Positions 14,310 through 15,433 of a stretch of 15,433 bases of DNA are shown piece after piece. The number at the start of each line of letters is the position of its first letter. Positions within the stretch are counted from its first letter, which is position 1. The stretch is taken from assembly GCA_964496475.1 (NCBI GenBank), contig CAZBZS010000055.1:1-15433 (forward strand), read 5' to 3'. Position numbers and translations under genes: made by a program. Under the pieces are notes generated by a model. It saw only the letters and a program-made list of their open reading frames with translations, did not search any database and had not been told where the DNA came from. Source of the stretch: JASLPR01 sp964496475 (lineage in GTDB: Bacteria > Chloroflexota > UBA11872 > VXNJ01).

Positions 14310-14350
14310 GAGACTTCCCGCCAGCCCAATCGCGCCTCGGTGAAGTCCAA

Positions 14351-14384
14351 AAAGAGCCCGATCATCTGATCGAGCTCTTTTTTT
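14351..14384. terminator. Bidirectional intrinsic terminator
   Basis: AAAGAGC pairs with GCTCTTT and CGATCA with TGATCG, enclosing a two-base loop with a single C/A mismatch, followed by a run of seven to eight T on the plus strand. On the minus strand the same hairpin is followed by TTTTT. It lies between two convergent genes, the 66-residue protein and the pterin dehydratase, and should end both transcripts. Confidence 0.9.
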
Positions 14385-14422
14385 GCCTCCAACCCACCTC
14401 GCCACCCATCCCGATTAGCCCA

Positions 14423-14713
14423 TCAACTCGCCTGCGCCAGTTCGTTGCAGCTGCCCGCCAGCGAAATATCCAGTTCCGTCACACCCCCAGCGCTGTGCGT
14501 CGAAACCAACACCCGCACCCGGCGATAGCGGATATCGATATCCGGATGGTGATTCAACTCCTCCGCCGCTGTCGCCACCGCAACCACAAACGCGATCCCC
14601 GCCAGAAAAGTCTCAAACTCAAACTCCCGCACAATCGCCTTCCCCTCCACCATCCAGCCCGTCAGTTCCGCCAGCGATCGTTCGATTTCCCCCGAAGACA
14701 ACAAATCAGGCAT
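14423..14713 (-). CDS. Pterin-4a-carbinolamine dehydratase (PCD/DCoH family)
   Basis: A 96-residue cytoplasmic enzyme that dehydrates 4a-hydroxytetrahydropterin, recycling the pterin cofactor; some bacterial homologues serve molybdopterin metabolism instead. The active-site signature E-x-x-x-H-H-P is present as EELNHHPD (H55, H56, P57), followed by the aromatic Y63, the second histidine H73 and D82 at family spacing. Length is normal. The ATG at 14713 has GGAGGG seven bases upstream. No aromatic amino-acid hydroxylase is in the window, so the partner pathway is unknown. It ends just before the shared bidirectional terminator. Confidence 0.93.
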   Translation of the reverse strand: MPDLLSSGEIERSLAELTGWMVEGKAIVREFEFETFLAGIAFVVAVATAAEELNHHPDIDIRYRRVRVLVSTHSAGGVTELDISLAGSCNELAQAS

Positions 14714-14892
14714 CTACAAACCCTCCAGCGGTAGCCGGCTTGTACCAGGCGGCCATCTTCAATAACTAGCGCAATCGCCCGTCCAAATCCAGCGCAACCG
14801 GCTCCATCCCCGGTGGGGCCTCATCGCTCCATCCAATCCATTTGCCAGCCTCCCCGGCTCCCACCGCCCCCGCCCAGACCGGACCCTACAAA

Positions 14893-14959
14893 TCAATCTG
14901 TGGCAGGCCCGGCTCAAATCATTTACACTTCCGCCACAGCCTTAACTTTCAATCTGTGG
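14893..14959. repeat. 11-bp direct repeat upstream of the ferredoxin gene
   Basis: TCAATCTGTGG occurs at 14893-14903 and again at 14949-14959, 56 bp apart, both upstream of the ferredoxin start. It may be a regulator-binding pair or the scar of a small duplication. The rest of the 287-bp gap before ferredoxin holds nothing I recognise. Confidence 0.35.
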
Positions 14960-15000
14960 GGATCGAAAGCCATCCGCCATCAACGAGGAGTTCCCCTGTA

Positions 15001-15258
15001 ATGACCTATTTCATTACCGAGCCCTGCATCGGTGAAAAAGACGCCTCCTGCATCGACGTATGCCCCGTCGACTGCATCCATCCCCGCACCGACGAACCCG
15101 AGTGGGAAAAAGAGGAAATGATCTACATCGACCCTGAAGAGTGCATCGACTGTGGTGCCTGCGAGCCCGCCTGCCCTGTCGAAGCCATTTATCCCGACTT
15201 CGACCTCCCCGCCGACATGGAAAAATACCGCGCCATCAACATCGACTACTTCAAGTAG
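15001..15258 (+). CDS. Seven-iron ferredoxin ([3Fe-4S][4Fe-4S])
   Basis: An 85-residue soluble electron carrier. Eight cysteines follow the seven-iron pattern of Azotobacter FdI: C9, C17 and C58 would hold the [3Fe-4S] cluster, C21, C48, C51 and C54 the [4Fe-4S] cluster, with C25 the free cysteine. The first motif is C-x7-C-x3-CPVDC (EPCIGEKDASC, IDVCPVDC) and the second CIDCGACEPACPVEAIYP. The acidic composition and length are typical. The ATG at 15001 has GAGGAG ten bases upstream; earlier in-frame starts lack a ribosome site and add proline-rich sequence unlike ferredoxins. It ends in TAG. The redox partner cannot be read from context. Confidence 0.96.
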   Translation: MTYFITEPCIGEKDASCIDVCPVDCIHPRTDEPEWEKEEMIYIDPEECIDCGACEPACPVEAIYPDFDLPADMEKYRAINIDYFK

Positions 15259-15375
15259 CACTCCACTTCCCACAAACCAGCTCCCACCCGTCCCCAGCCC
15301 TCGTCCACGCTGGCTGACGCCCGCCCGGCCGACACCTCCACCAAGTCCCCTCGGCTGAGTCTTACCTAGTCCAGA

Positions 15376-15392
15376 CCACGCCCACGGCGTGG
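15376..15392. terminator. GC-rich hairpin downstream of ferredoxin
   Basis: CCACGCC and GGCGTGG form a perfect 7-bp stem with a three-base loop 118 bases after the ferredoxin stop. It is followed by AAAAC rather than T, so it is not a canonical terminator for ferredoxin; its role is uncertain. Confidence 0.28.
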
Positions 15393-15433
15393 AAAACAAC
15401 AGACTGAAAAGGCACTCAACAAATAACCAATAC

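Overview
The window looks like bacterial chromosome of fairly high G+C. The gene content suggests a free-living, probably environmental lineage: PhyH-type dioxygenase, HpaI-type aldolase, Gfo/Idh/MocA oxidoreductase, creatininase and cyclase families, a type-2 PyrF and a seven-iron ferredoxin. These families and the ferredoxin's sequence style would fit Chloroflexota (Dehalococcoidia/SAR202-like), but no marker gene is present to prove it, so this placement is an inference. TAG, TAA and TGA all end intact genes here, so the genetic code looks standard.

Left part (1 to about 5.3 kb): a loose set of small-molecule catabolism genes. On the minus strand are a phytanoyl-CoA-dioxygenase-like gene, a cyclase/kynurenine-formamidase-like gene and an HpcH/HpaI aldolase. 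A Gfo/Idh/MocA dehydrogenase is divergent on the plus strand. Between them lie stretches that are non-coding or hold remnants, including the C-terminal part of a DprA/SLOG-like protein. The aldolase is preceded by a six-codon mini-cistron that owns the only good Shine-Dalgarno site.

Middle part (about 5.3 to 8.2 kb): a zone of gene decay around one intact creatininase-family gene. It contains a double zinc-ribbon plus DUF805 gene broken by three in-frame stops and truncated at its 3' end. A LuxR-type regulator is reduced to its DNA-binding domain. It meets, head to head at about 7,365, a frameshifted gene for a protein with tandem repeats of about 175 residues carrying a DxDGDxxxD motif.

Right part (about 8.2 to 15.4 kb): housekeeping-like DNA whose plus strand is visibly C-rich both in genes and between them. 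It holds an endonuclease/exonuclease/phosphatase-family gene, a glycerol-3-phosphate dehydrogenase reading frame with three frameshifts, a SAM-dependent methyltransferase, tRNA-Trp(CCA) and tRNA-Leu(CAA) in tandem, and a small LysM-like protein. These are followed by PyrF, tRNA-Val(GAC), a 66-residue conserved-looking protein, a bidirectional terminator, pterin-4a-carbinolamine dehydratase and the ferredoxin. Most genes here look like single-gene transcription units.

I see no phage, insertion sequence, CRISPR array or defence system. The points most worth a second look are the zinc-ribbon/DUF805 gene whose three stops are all one step from glutamine codons, the truncated-gene junction at 7,365, the aldolase leader mini-cistron, and whether the glpD frameshifts are real.
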